NCBI GenBank assembly: GCA_002633025.1
Contig: NMRB01000003.1
Coordinates: 815,838-879,837 of the forward strand
From: Notospermus geniculatus
Lineage: Eukaryota; Nemertea; Pilidiophora; Heteronemertea; Lineidae
Direction of reading: 5' to 3'
DNA length: 64,000 nt
The notes under the pieces are model-generated. The model was not told the origin of the DNA. It worked only from the letters and a program-made list of their open reading frames with translations, and searched no databases. Positions 1 through 13,041 of this stretch are shown piece after piece. How positions within the stretch are numbered: the first letter of the stretch is position 1; each line of letters begins with the position of its first letter. The translations under genes and the position numbers were made by a program.

Positions 1-2549
1 GTTGTACCAGCGGAAAATATTTCCTGCCAACTCGTCAGGCGCACAGGTTGACTAATGTTACTCGTCTATTGTGCTACAACAATTCTTCCTAGGCCTAGCA
101 AGTAACTGATGTCCAGTGATTATACACCACGCATGATTACACAATAAAGGAAACTATTGAGAGACGATGATCCGCTTGTGGGAGTGAGACCAAATTACTT
201 TCACACAGTCTGGGCGTTCGGATTATAATACCAATGGGGGGAGAACAACGGGACACTATCAGATCGCATAGCACTTCCAGGACAAGAATGAATAGGCGCA
301 GGCCTAGGCCTAGAAGCTATTTATGATTTAATACTAGCCGGTCACGGCTTATTGAAACCGTAATGACATATCTATGAATAAGTTACTCGACCTGTCAATG
401 TGAAACATGTCCTTTTTGTCAAGTGTACGGTATTGTCACTGATGAAAGGACCTGTTTACTGGCAAAATGTAGCATTGGTATTTCATCAATGGAGATGAAT
501 AAGCGATGTTTCTTCGGAGGAAAGTAAAGTGATCAACAAAATATAGTCAACACGCCATTCACTGAGCCCGATGCATGGATGGTCATGGATACTATGCCAA
601 AGAGTATGTTCCTCAAAATGATACCAATCATTTTCGGTTGTGTTCAAAATCACATATCGTTCCCAGTGTACCACCACCATGTGGTCTATCATGTATGACT
701 ATCATAGGCCTCACCGATCATTCCAAAAGGCTGAACGTGATCCAGATGTTCCACTCGTCTAAAGCCAGTGAAGTAGGAATGGTAGTCCCATGAAATCATA
801 GTCCAGCTACTATTTTCCTGGGGGAATCCGGCCGTATTCCTTTGTGACCACGAATCTGTGTATCTCCAACCTTTAAATCCTTCCGCACAGGCCTTCACAG
901 CTTTTCTTTCCAGTCCGTGCACGCCGCCACCAGGCCTGAGGGATCATTAGAAACCTCCAAGGACTTTCGCTGCTCGTCAAAGGCTCAGAAATTGAAGATA
1001 CCATCTCGAAAGCTCAATGCTCGTTCCGTGACTCTACCAATTATCGGTCATGGTGTAAAAAGCCATGGTAAATCATTGTGTAGAGTCGAGATTCCCATTC
1101 TCAGTTCATCTTTGTTGAGTTGTACTTTCTTCGATAGGCCCCTACTGTGCTTTATTCTTGCCGTGAGAGTCAAAACCCGTGTCAAATAGTCCCGTGTTTG
1201 GTGTAAAGAAATCACATGAATGAGGAAGAGGCCTATCAAATTCTTCCTCGCTGGCCCCTGACCTGGGGAGGATTCCATAACATGGGAATCGAATCGTTCA
1301 ATGAAAATTTGCCATACAAAATATAATGACTTACCCTCTTCAGGCCCTGTATAATGTACGTTCATGCAAAATATTGTTAATTTAATACAATATTTATATC
1401 AAACACAACACGATTTCACTCATTACATTCGAGCCGTTGAGAAAAGTCGACATCGCTTCAAGATCGAGGCTCAAACATGTCAAAGGCCTCTAGCTCGTAC
1501 AATTCTTTGGTGTCGTATGAACAGACAACACAGCAGGACACCTCATTCCGTCAACGAGAGGACAGACGTCTTCCCACGGATTAGTAGGCCTACCTAGCAG
1601 GATTCGAACCCAAGGCCTCGCGCATATTGCACCCTTGCTTACATAAGGACAACAACGTCAGCATCCCGCCATGGACTGCTTATGACAGAAGCAGTAGACC
1701 ATCATTATCTGAACAAAATTATGAACATAATGTACCGATACACTGTATTACATAAATATTATATACGTTGTACATATTCATATGTAGTTTCATGAACGTG
1801 ATTGCCAACGACAATTAGATACCGGTTATTAATGAAACTCTTCCATCCGCTGTTCCTCTCAGCAGTTTTTACCACGACAACGGAGGCTCAACATCCGTAC
1901 TGAATGATCTGCAGTTCCGCAGTCGCTTCACATCGGGGGCATGCGAACCACCCGATTTCCCCCATCGCTGAGAATCAGGGCTTAGCACTCGCTCCCTTTG
2001 TGGTGACGAAGGAAGAACCCCTGGTGTTCTCAGGATGTCAAGTGCATGACGTTCGGGGCCAAATTCACCAACAAACGCCTGGTTTTTCCTCTTCAAAATC
2101 GGACATCATATTCACATACAACTGTAGTAGAAATTATTGATTCTTTTAATCATTCGATCATCGACGTACACACAAATGTGTCAATGACGTCCTTCGATTT
2201 CAAGTATTGCTCCAGAGAATCGAAATACTACGCCGTTACAATGAGAGAAATCACCACACAACTCCCGAGCAAATCCTTGACTGCCGAGATCCTTCTCTCT
2301 ACGGGCAATACCCTACTGCATGTAGGCCTACATGCACATGTACATGTAGTTTTGCTATTTATAATTGTCAAATGAGGTTCTTAGCCTCGGGCTCCAATGA
2401 TATCAGTCTTCAAAACGGTCTTCACTGAAATCACATCGAATTCTTCTTGCCGATGCCTGTCCATACGTGGACAACGTTCTCCACAAGCACCTGTTTGATC
2501 CCAAGTTTTTTCATTGGCGCTGAGTGGTCTGTGAGCGGTCGTTGTGGGT
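1..2549. other. Gene-free upstream DNA
   Basis: No coding sequence was recognised on either strand. The only structure I can point to is a SINE-like fragment near 1595-1675. CpG is frequent and AGGCCT palindromes recur. Confidence 0.6.
1595..1675 (-). repeat. Possible tRNA-derived SINE head
   Basis: On the minus strand, GGTTCGAATCC (plus-strand 1600-1610) is a perfect RNA polymerase III B box. A weak A-box-like stretch (1656-1671) lies about 50 nt before it, a workable spacing. The T-stem does not pair well, so it is not an intact tRNA gene. Confidence 0.35.
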
Positions 2550-2699
2550 CAGGGACCTTATTCACAAACCCCCGGTAACTCAACTTAAGGGTACGCAAAC
2601 CCTTTGTCGGGCTGACAGTTAACAATAGGTTACCCGCAAATGGACAATAGTTTACGCACTCTGTGAAGCTGTCGGAGAGCTTTGTGAATAACGTCCCTG
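2550..2699. mobile_element. MITE-like element, 150 bp
   Basis: The ends are terminal inverted repeats of 19 nt with one mismatch, beginning CAGGGAC and ending GTCCCTG. There is no coding capacity. This fits a non-autonomous DNA transposon; the superfamily cannot be assigned without its relatives. Confidence 0.7.
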
Positions 2700-5459
2700 C
2701 AGGCCTATATCTTTGTCTCCCAATGTATTGAAGTGGTGGGTCGCATAAAAAGTACGTACGGTTTGGTCTCCACTGAAGTTCCCAGTGTATAGGTGCTTCT
2801 AAGGTCGATATGGCCAAGGCACTTATATTCCCACCTGCGCTCTGGCTGTGCTCCTCACCAATCAGTTCAATTATTAATAAGTGTTTTCATCGAAACAGCA
2901 ATTCGATAGATCCGTAGGGTGTAATACGGCTATAATGAATACGTTTGTCACAGCCTTGCTTCTTCCTGGGATAGACTGTGGGCGTGAGAAAAGTGCTAAG
3001 TACTACTTCACTCGGTATATGAATACCTCAAAACAGTAGGACACCGTGTATACGAGAAGCGACACAATCCCGGTAAACGGTGATATGAAAGCACCGTATG
3101 GTTTCTCCCATGTTCAATGAAAATTAAGAACTGATCCGGTTATTCGGCCATATCCATTTATACCGATTTTTTGATTGCCTCGATCAGGCAATTGATACAG
3201 CTACAATTAAGTGAAAAACATATGGAATATCACGCTTGATAGGCGCTCATACCTGCTCGAAAGTCCTGGGAAATTGTCGTTGGTATTACGACACTATTTT
3301 CAAGTGCAGGAGCTCTTGAGAACATCGTGGCCCATTGAATCGTCAGGTCATGTACAGCGTGCCCCCAAAATAGGGAAATAATATACCGCTAAGGCATGGC
3401 TGGAGGAGAAGACGACATGTTCTCACCCCACTGACTTCGGCCTGAACCCCACATTGTCCCATTCCGACTTTCTGCAAGACTTTCACGTTCTCCATTCACT
3501 TGGCAGAAAAAGGCAGTGTATGTATTGTCACCGAAAAATGATAACTTCATGCGGCATAGACGGACAACCGTTTGATAATGAGTTATAGGTCGCAAAGGTC
3601 GGTGTTGTCAATGGAAAAATATTCGGAAAGTTAAGGAAGCGCCCCAGTAAATCATCCGTGCGTGTCACAGCAGGACATGTACGGCAATACACTAGGGGAT
3701 GACTGAGTGGCGGCAAAGCTTCATCCTCCAATGCCATCAGGTGGACGGCACCCATGAGCTTGGTTCCAGTATAATGTGACAAAACAGCCGCTACTGCTGG
3801 GTAATTTCAAATTTCGAAGAGATTATATACAGTAATTTCTATAGATTAGTGTCAGGCTCACACTGGGATATGTTTTTTTCTCTCATCTGCGGAGTATAAG
3901 TAAGGATGGCCATCATGGGTTCGAAGCACGTGGAATGGCCTTGAAGCACAGCTAGAGATGTACGGACAATGGTGTCCTAGCAACTGAGACAAGTAGACGG
4001 TAGATATGGCAAGGATTTTCGGGGTAAATTGCAATAAAACGTTTAGGTAAAGAATCTATCTCAACATATAAAGCATGATCGCACATCGGTTCAACAACTG
4101 TCAACATGACTTTACACATGCATGTAACAGGTTTGTCAGAAGTCCCTCAAAATTTCTACCGATTAATATATCGATTGTGCTGAATCCATCTGATTTTTTA
4201 ACGCACCAACGTGCAGACTCGTAGCTTCCACATGTTTTCGGTTGTACGGTTGTCGGATGTCCGAAAAAGCACTCTATTTTTTTCTGAATAGGCCGATCAG
4301 TATGTCGACATGTTACCACACGCAGCCAGTGTAGAAATCACGACATTAAAATGTGTATCAGATCTGGACGCACAAAAACAAGGTTTTATTTGCCATAATA
4401 TTACAAAAGACTACGGTCTAATATCCCATAACGGGACAACACCCGTTATAAGGAATGGCCATATGATTGTTACCGGGGTCTATCTTGGGACCATAAACGG
4501 TCATTTCACTATATTTTGCCAGGTATAGATTATGACGATAATATGATTGTGGATCCTTTATTAGGGTTGGTCTATGATGCGGCCATTGTGCATATTTCTG
4601 GAGTGATGGCACTAAATCTGAGACATAATCAAAAACTCGTTCGGTTTCCTTTAAAAAAAGAAAAGACACTTACTTACCTACATACGTACGTACGTTATAT
4701 GAGCTTACGTAGTAGTCTTGGCCCGCTTCGTTATCTTCAGCACCGTCATGACAGTGTGATCCCATTCAAATTTTTCGATGGGGTTTTCGCTGGAAACAAG
4801 ATGTATATTTAGAAACACGACAAGATGTTCTCCCACGACGGGAAGACCCAAAGCAATTCCCATGATCATATAACCAGTGGCAAAAACCTGTCCTGACTTG
4901 CAAAGCAAATTCAGCGTCTTATCGGAAGAGGTCAACCCAGGAAAGCAAAAGTGAAATCAGTCAAGAGACAAGAGCCAATATGTAGAGAGGTGAGCTACAC
5001 AACACCTGACTCAAAACTTCACTTTCTTTGTAATTGCAGCCGGATAAGGGCTTCACAGTGGATTAGCAACTGGTTCAAGAAGAGCATCCGAACCTACATG
5101 TAAACAGAAGCTCACTGTAAGTACAACAAATGTCTGGTTCATTCCGTATCCCTACCACAACAGAACTGTCTGTTTATTCCAAACCGTCAGCATCATTATC
5201 ACTGCTAACCCACAATAGAACGTCCAATTCATTCCCTATCACTGCTAACAAGCATGAGAAAGTCGGATTCATTACGTATCACTGCTGCAGCAAGAAGAAC
5301 CCCCGTCGAAACAAACTTCACAACTTGCCAGCCGATAGCAAAGAACAAAAAATTCACACATCATTAGCGTTTCACATTTCTTTTGAAACGTTTGAAATTT
5401 CGCCGCTTTTCTTCTTTCGGATGGCAAATGTAACTAAGGAGTAAATGTAAAAGTACATT
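2700..5459. other. Gene-free upstream DNA
   Basis: I see no supported gene, RNA or repeat in this stretch. Open frames are short and unlike known proteins. Confidence 0.55.
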
Positions 5460-5572
5460 GGGCCGTATTCAAAAAGGGTGATCATCGCGTTAGACGCGTG
5501 TAACTTCACTAAATGCACACACTTCCACCACGCATTTGACGAAGTCATACGCCCTTTTTGAACACCACGGCC
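5460..5572. mobile_element. MITE-like element, about 113 bp
   Basis: It begins GGGCCGTATTC followed by AAAAAGGG. The other end is the inverse, CCCTTTTTGAA then ACGGCC, with a 2-nt indel in one arm. ATT flanks both sides. The termini resemble those of the element at 56399-56515 (GGCCGTATTC), so the two may be related families. Confidence 0.6.
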
Positions 5573-5772
5573 TATTGTGTTCAAAGGTCACTGACTTGTT
5601 CGACATGGTCACTGGGGACGTAAATGGGGACATTTTCTGGATGTAGGCCTACCCTTCTGCAATATAGACCAGGGTGTGCCAAACACGCATTTTCTACCGT
5701 CACATTGACAGTGTTAAAGACGAAAGGAGAAGTGTCATGTACACGACGAAGTTGGTCAAAAAACATTGAGAT

Positions 5773-5855
5773 GAGGGCTCGATGGCTAAGACACAAGTCT
5801 GACATCAACCGTTGGAGGTGAAGGTCCCGGGTTCGAGTCCCCTCCGGGTATTTTT
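5773..5855 (+). repeat. tRNA-like SINE head with Pol III terminator
   Basis: A perfect B box GGTTCGAGTCC (5830-5840) is preceded by an A-box-like TGGCTAAGACAC (5783-5794). A T5 run follows at 5851-5855 within a long T-rich tract. The acceptor and T stems do not pair properly, so it is a tRNA-derived SINE fragment or pseudogene, not a functional tRNA. Confidence 0.5.
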
Positions 5856-8366
5856 CTCATTTTTTTATTTTATTATTTTATTTTTTCATTCCATTTTTTC
5901 TTTCGAATAATGAGAAAATAAAACTATCTCTCCCTTCCCAGACTTCTGATGCAGAGTGGAAACACGTAACAGACAGTCGCCCAAACTGATTCATACAAAC
6001 TCACGACAGGATCTAAATTATCCATGGAACATCACCGTGACTGTATTCATATCCATTCTTGTAACCATTGATGACGAACAGTAGATCCTTCACTTGCTCG
6101 GGCACTTCACAGCACGGATCTTGCTAGTACACTTTAATCATATTTCGCGGCGCTCAGCCATGTCAGCGACCGATGATGATTCCGTTGACGAAGTTTGGGG
6201 ACTTCAGTTCAACGGTTTACCGCTAGTCGGCGGGAGCGGTATGACATACCGCGTGAAAAAACAAACGGGCTGTGCGTGAATGTCATCCACGCGGTGTCTT
6301 CAAACGCATTTCGAGTTCAACCTGTACATATTCATGAAGTAATCAATGTGACATCTACTTCAAGCCATAGATAAAAGGAAGGAAAATCAATAGGGCCAAT
6401 AATTATTGTGGTGAGACTGGGAGTTGACAGGCTCTTACAGTGATGATGGCCGAAAGATTTTCAGGCACAGCCCACGCAAGAATCATATGGCAAGAACGGA
6501 GGATTTTACAGCGGCGCAGGCCCGGGACTACCTAACCATACAAACTGCACAATATCGAACGCATGATATTCGGTTAATTGTTAATCACGACAGCGTCAAT
6601 GCCGCCTATGAGCGAATCATTTTATTTATCAGTTTCCAGTACGGCGTACGCTCGCAGTCCACTTGTGCCCCTCAGATTGCCGTAGAAATAAGTGAACTCC
6701 ATTCAAATTAGGCCCACCGCGATTTATTCTTTTTGCATCTTGGCCACACGAAGAAACAAAGTCCCGTCCTGCGAACGTCACAGGTGGACACTGTCCACCG
6801 CGGACACAGTTTCTCATTGCACAAAAAGGAGAATAATAACAGATGGTTTCGGTGCGAGTTATTCGTTGATAACCACCCTCATGACCCTGTAAGACAGGTA
6901 TTGTTACAATGTTTCTTGACAAGATTAACCATTCTTTGTGTTTGCAATAAATTACACGAGTCTGATTAAAGTGCTTCGACCTGTTTAGATAAAGCCCTAC
7001 ATACATACGTAAATGACCACTCGATACCCACTGATTACATCACGCCACTACGGGGACAATGTTCAGAATGTATAATGGGGATCCTAGCTACGACAGAGGG
7101 CAGCACATCGGAACCCAGTCCAACACAATGGACGCCTTTTGTGTGGGAAATTGATCAGGACTGGGATGTCAATTTCATTTCAATAGTTTTAACCACTAGT
7201 GACACCTATTGAGACAGCGGGCTAGGGTCCCCATTGCGCATTTTCTTTTCTCATGAGTGTCCCTCAAGGACTGACATCATTAGGTTCCAGAAACGTGATG
7301 AACCAAATAGATCTGGCCATGAGATTGAGAGAGACTCAGGTCCTCTCCATGTCATTGGCTCATGAATGAAGACTAGCAAATGCTTTTACTTCAGATTTGT
7401 ACAGCATTGCCTAGTGCATTTGTATTGAAAAATTCAAGTAAAAGCATTTACTGGTCTTTTATTCATATGACCTATTGTCTTACATGCAACCATGGCTGCA
7501 CCACGTAACCAAAGAATACTGAGCTACAGCTATACACTGGCACCTGAGTCCCCGGGACCTGAGTATTTTTTATGTGTATCCCCCAAACTGCTGCTGCAGC
7601 ACACTGTCTCGCGCAAGCTTTATATAGCCATGCCTGTGTTTGTCAAAGCAATATCCAATGTTTGCTATCACCAGGTATACCTATTTCCTGGAATGTCTCT
7701 CGGCCGCGTGTCTGTCGCACTTTCACAACAGACGGACCAGCCTGGTGGCCTCTGAGGCACCTTGTTTCTGGTTTCCGGCAATAAAACGGACACTCAGTCT
7801 GAACTCTTGAGTACTGTATAACACTCAATGCATCCCCCTCTGTATCCGGACAACTTTATGTGCATCAACCTATAACACAAAATGCATCGAAACACACGGT
7901 CACATGATCGAGAAGAAACTAACGAAGATTTGTGTCGAAGAAGCAGCCCAGACTCGTCTACGCTAGCTAGTCTACGCCGGCAACTCCTTTCAAGAAAAGA
8001 AGTACAAATGGCCAGGTGAATCACGCACCAAACAAATACGTCAAGAACCTGTCAGAGCAAAAACAGTCGTTTAGTGCTGGTCTGATGATGGAAACAGTCA
8101 CGACTTGTGTCGATGAAATATCACCATGTAAAAGGAATTCCCACTTCCGTGTATACGCACTGGCGCACCCTATGTCCTTCCAGTAAACGCGACCAGCTCG
8201 TGTCATTCAGGAAGCTTTAGCCACAGGAGCACCCTCTGGAATACATGTATGTAGGTCGTGCGGTAAAGGTGTCATCGGCTGAGTGATAAACAAAGACCAT
8301 CCGTCATGTCCGTTGAGCTTCCTTCTTGCAGTGAGCATAGGTGTCGGTGTCTTCTCAACCGGCATT
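5856..8366. other. Gene-free upstream DNA
   Basis: It starts with a T-rich low-complexity tract (to about 5895). Beyond that I see no gene or repeat I can support. Confidence 0.55.
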
Positions 8367-8611
8367 AAGCCTAGTTTATACTTCGACGCACGACCATCGC
8401 CGGCGACCGACGCGCGTTCTTGCGTTCGACGCCGACCCTGTCGTACGATTTGGTCGGCGTCCGATCGCGAGGCTGTTATTACTTGAGTCGTTTCATAATG
8501 GGTCGCCGTCGCTAAAGTACGCTGGCTATAAATCAATTCCGCGAAGTCGGCGTCCAGATTTGATCGGGCGTCCGACGCCGATGGTCTTGCGTCGAAGTAT
8601 AAACTAGGCTT
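8367..8611. mobile_element. MITE-like foldback element, 245 bp, CpG-rich
   Basis: The ends are 30-nt inverted repeats with one mismatch, starting AAGCCTAGTTTATACTTCG. The interior is unusually dense in CGACG/CGTCG words that also pair across the centre, giving a long imperfect hairpin. Frames across it are palindromic by-products, not genes. Confidence 0.75.
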
Positions 8612-11600
8612 CACAAGTATGATAAAATTTAATGTCCCCACCCGCCTGATGTCCCCCTGCATTGTTTGTCACAGGATTAAGGGTCTTCGTCTCTCTAGAG
8701 TCCAATTCAATGGTGCCGCTTAATCCGTAAATGTATTGTTGGGGGACATCACATATCGGGAGACATTAGATTCTACTACACCGGCCTTTTGGCCTACTAT
8801 CTTTCGAACCTGACAAGTCTCTTGTCTTCGGCTCGACAACAAAGGGACCCACAGGCATGGCAGGTAGCTAAGGACAAATGAGTGCAACGGAACCTGTACG
8901 TAGATACGTAAACATACGTGAAGTGCGCAGAAGTTTAGACATCACACACGTCGTGTACATGAATGTGCAAGTAATTGACACACAACGTTCACAGCTTGGC
9001 GTCCGAATCATTTGGACCATCGCCAGCCAGGTCTTCTTCAACATTTGTGACGTTTACCACTCACACGCCGAGCACACTTGCCCCAGATTCCAACAACGAA
9101 CTGTAGTGCGCCAGCCACCGATCACACGAGGCACTGTAACAAAATGCGGAACAGTGCCATCAGTTGTTGACTCCAAAGCTGTAATGGCGTGGGACATACA
9201 ACGAGGGACGACGACCCAGCATCAACATGACCAAACCAACCACTGCAAGAAAGGAACCGAAGTAAGAATCAGCAGTGAGAGAGAAGTTCGGGGATAGTGC
9301 TTGACCAGTGACGAGACGATTCAAACGTTTAACTTGTGTATGAAAGAGAAATTCAAGTGAAGAGGCACTGAAGAGGCAAACGAGTGACAAGCACGTGCTT
9401 CCATTCTTTTTCGGACACTTGTACTTCGTGGCCCCAGTGTAGACTGAGTAGTTATTGAGAATGCATTTGCTGGACGAGCTGACCCCCTCCACGTCGAAAT
9501 CGGTGGCCGTGGATCCTTCTTTGAAATGCAACGTACCCCAAAATGCTAAAAGTGCGGTTCACCCGAGCTGCTGCGATGCTGTAAGCGCCCCCTATGAAAA
9601 GATCGCCCGATGCTTCTCAAAATTCAACCAAGTGGGACAGCAGTGTGACCGCCTGTCCTCATCCTCACGTCAAAATCAAATACTCTGGTGATCATCCGAG
9701 GCTGGCATCTGTCACGATGAATTCCACAGCATTCATCCCTTTCATCCCATGGAGGATACTGTACCAGCCGACCGCAACATAGTGTTATTTATCCCATTTA
9801 TAACAGAATTCGTTCCGCATATATGACCGAAGCTACATTGTTCACTTCGAGGATGACACAGGAGAGTTCATCCGTGCGCATCGTCTGATAATTCAACTGG
9901 TCGTCTGCGTGTCACAAAAAAGCGCGGGAAATGGGAGCAGACGAGCCACGCGAGTACTTCTAACAAACGTCTCGAGACCTAGTTTACTTTTCTGATGATT
10001 ATCTATTTTTGTGACCAGGTATTGTCCATCGCGACTAGCCAGATATTATTTGGCGGTATAGGTGTCCGGTCGCGTGGATGGGTCACCAAATGCCGCCAGT
10101 TCATTCAGAAAACGCAACGGCATTTTCCATCGAACTCAAGAGGATGGATTTATCACCGTCGTCACGGTTGGCCACGCTTACCAGATGGCAAGAGACGCTC
10201 CGGATGACATCAGGCATATTACGTAACAACCATGAATGCCGCCAACTGACCAACTGGTGGTTCTCTGAATCAGATGCCGAGGCATTCAAGGGCAGATATC
10301 ACGATCTCTGATTGGCCCCAGTTCGCTGACATCACATCTCGTTTTCTGGACCATGACTTCCTCTTCGTAGTTGGACCATCTGCTACGGTCAGACTTGAGC
10401 GTAAACAGGTTCAAATGATTTATATGTCATTAAAAACGTCGACCAGGAAGAGTGGCCATTACCTGTTGTTCTCTGAACGTGCATTTCAGAGAAATACAGT
10501 GATTATGTACATTTGTCGAAATCTCACTCTCATAAGTAGGCCTACTTGGGCGATGGGAGCAGGGGTGGTTTGATGTCGTATGCCTACTCAAAGTTTCAAC
10601 TCAAGAAGTTGGCAAGGCTTGCATAAGCTGACAAAGTGAGAAGTGCTTTGTTTTACTTCAAACTAGTGATGCCATGACACACGGTGCAAAAATATCAAGG
10701 AGAACCTTTTTTTAAAAATCTGATGGTCCAACATTGATTTTGCGATTACCATCTCGCCCACAAAAGCCATCCGATCTGACATGGGAAGTCGCATCTGCCA
10801 TCTGGTCAGCATCAAACAGGTTTGTTTTGGTCTGCTCAAAAAAGCTAATTACCTTCGCGCGCAAATTTTAGACAAGCTATCATTTCTGGAACAGATTTGT
10901 CTCGGTTCTTGGCTCATTATAATGGTCGCAGACGACCATATTGATATCGCGATTTTTATGTTTACATTACTCACGTGTTATAGGTCAGAGCGCGATCTTC
11001 ATACAAAAACCCACCTTTTCATTGAATGTGATACTTTGTAATGTATGTTCTGGAATGCCGTAGAGTATTTTATGAGCAGTATCACTGGTACGCAATTGCA
11101 ACCGACGAGAGAGGCTGGAGGCCAAAGACCAAGAAATGGACGATTGGATAGTGCGGGTCAATCGAGCGTGGCATGGAACACCGCGAACTCTCAAAAATCT
11201 CGATAGTACCCGCGTAGAATGAAAGCCATCGTCCTATTGGAGGAGACGCTGGCTGAGATTACGATACGACACGCGCCATTGGTCCCACTGGCGGCCATTT
11301 GCATTTTAATCACAACTTACAATGGGGGCAGGTGGGTTGGGAGACCAGCAGCTGAGAATACAAAGCCAAGCGTATTTCATGTAAACAATCGCGACAACCA
11401 GGTAACCCCTGGATAAATTAAAATCTTCGGACCAAAAAGATAAGACGACAAAACTAATCTATGGTGCAGCATTATCTACTTGGAAGTATTCTCGAGGGGG
11501 GGGGGGTGAGGTATATATACCTGTTTGCAGCTGGGATTGTTTAATAGAAGGTGTTCAAGAGTCAAGACAAGGATAACAAGGTATCGTTTGAATTTTTGGT

Positions 11601-12480
11601 CAAAGGCACGTACATGTATTTCAATGTGACACTGCTGCTATAGACTTATCAAATATAGGCCTATGTAATATGATAACTTAGATACATGTATCAACGAAGA
11701 GGGGAGCACTGCAGCATTCTTGATGAACAACAAAAAAGGAGAACAAAATGACATTAGTATGACACGGATGTGCCGACCGCCAGCGACGCGTGAAGGGGAG
11801 TGGGCGGCGTGCGCAAAAAGACGGAGCTTCCGGGTAAGGGTATTGAATCAAGTTGCAATGAAATAGGCCCAGATGACACCATTATAAGGATTTGTAGTCG
11901 CAAGTATGCGAAATTGTCAACATCTTGTATATCAATGCAGTTTAAATCATATCCATCAACAATCTATAACAAACCGCTCTTCTATGCTGCAACAATTTGA
12001 CATTATGTAATGAAATTTAAACAAATGAGTGTACAACCATTATAAACTATAAACTAATATACATGTAGATTGAATGCTTATGTCAACATATTCATAAATG
12101 GTGACTAAAGGGCCTACACACGAATAACTCAATTAAACAAGGGCAATACAAATACCGTGAAGGGTACAATTACTAAAGCAACATGATGGACAGCACAGAT
12201 GTCAAAATACAATCAAAATGTCATCGAGGAGTATATATTTTTGCCTCAACAATCCGCACACGTATTTTGTGAATGACGAGGAAAGGAGAACAATACGGTA
12301 AGGAGAGATTAGGAAGCATTAGACGCATTGGCATTGGCAACGTGAATGCCGATATGATACAGAGCCCTGAGGCAACAAAAAGCACCGGCCCATTCACCCG
12401 CCCTCCTTCAAGAGGCACCAATTTGTTTGATTTGGGTAAAATGAATGGTTCTCATTATAAACACATGCTAATGGGCAGGG
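8612..12480. other. Delta upstream region without supported genes
   Basis: No coding exon recognised. A G-run lies at about 11497-11508, and a GGTATATATACC palindrome follows shortly after. A - strand frame at 9160-9531 has hydrophobic segments but no recognisable family or flanking splice structure. Delta regulatory elements are likely here, but none can be pinpointed from one sequence. Confidence 0.5.
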
Positions 12481-12487
12481 GTCGGGG

Positions 12488-12525
12488 TATAAAAGGCCAG
12501 GTGGCGCGCGAACCTCCTCAGTATT
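12488..12525 (+). promoter_or_regulatory. Delta core promoter: TATA box and initiator
   Basis: TATAAAAGG at 12488-12496 is followed by an initiator TCAGTA at 12518-12523, putting the probable +1 A at 12520. The first T of the TATA box is then at -32, the normal spacing. A CAGGTG E-box at 12498-12503 sits between the two. The nearest downstream gene is Delta, whose ATG is 453 bp away. The start site is inferred from sequence only. Confidence 0.72.
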
Positions 12526-12972
12526 CGTGAGTTCGCGAGGGGAATGTGTCGTCTGCAACCGTCTAGTGCTCGTCTGCTTCAGGATTACGTGTTGTTAAAC
12601 GCGCTTTTGGATTTATCGCACTATACTATGGAATAATCTTGGTGAGTCTATTCCACAGCAAGGAGCCGTATCTTGCTCTCAATCCACCCACGCGACTTGG
12701 ATCTACCACGCGAATTCTGTGTTTTTTTCCCTCTCACTTATAGGTCAGCATGTTGTGATTGTTGTACGTATTTACACATTTTCATTGTAGTAACCAGTTA
12801 CACTTACCCGCGCTTTCAACCTATCATTCTAGATTGCTGTCAATCAGCCAGTGGGTGGAGTTTAGAATCAAGGTGCCACGAGGCGATAGCGAGGCTGCTG
12901 GGAAGAAGGCCAATACTACAGTATTCATCAAGTAGGGAACTGCCAGAGAAGCGGGCACACTAAATAGGCACG
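12520..12972 (+). other. Delta 5' leader, with probable small intron and two tiny uORFs
   Basis: The stretch between the predicted start site and the ATG contains a donor-like G|GTGAGT at 12642. A strong pyrimidine tract ending in TATAG at 12743 could remove 102 nt as a 5' UTR intron; other acceptors are possible. Two minimal uORFs are visible, ATG-GAA-TAA at 12628-12636 and ATG-TTG-TGA at 12750-12758. An in-frame TAA at 12961-12963 closes the main frame upstream of the start. Whether the intron is used is unknown. Confidence 0.5.
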
Positions 12973-13041
12973 ATGCGCTGGTTACCAGCACACGGATTAA
13001 CGATTATTTGCATGTTTCTGGCAACGACAATCCTTAAAAAG
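12973..13041 (+). CDS. Delta: Delta exon 1: start codon and signal peptide
   Basis: It encodes residues 1-23, which are the initiator Met, a short polar/basic N-region and the hydrophobic core of a signal peptide. The predicted cleavage follows Val-Arg-Ala, completed at the start of exon 2. The donor is AAG|GTAAGT, phase 0. An in-frame TAA at 12961-12963 argues against an upstream start, and position -3 is A. The intron to exon 2 is only 157 bp. Confidence 0.9.

Noticed and set aside
5773-5850. Functional tRNA gene
   Set aside because: A and B boxes and a T-run are present, but the acceptor stem does not pair and the T stem is only partly paired.
9160-9531. Minus-strand frame with hydrophobic segments upstream of Delta
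   Set aside because: No recognisable family, no clear acceptor at its upstream edge, and no partner exons. Kept only as a weak possibility.
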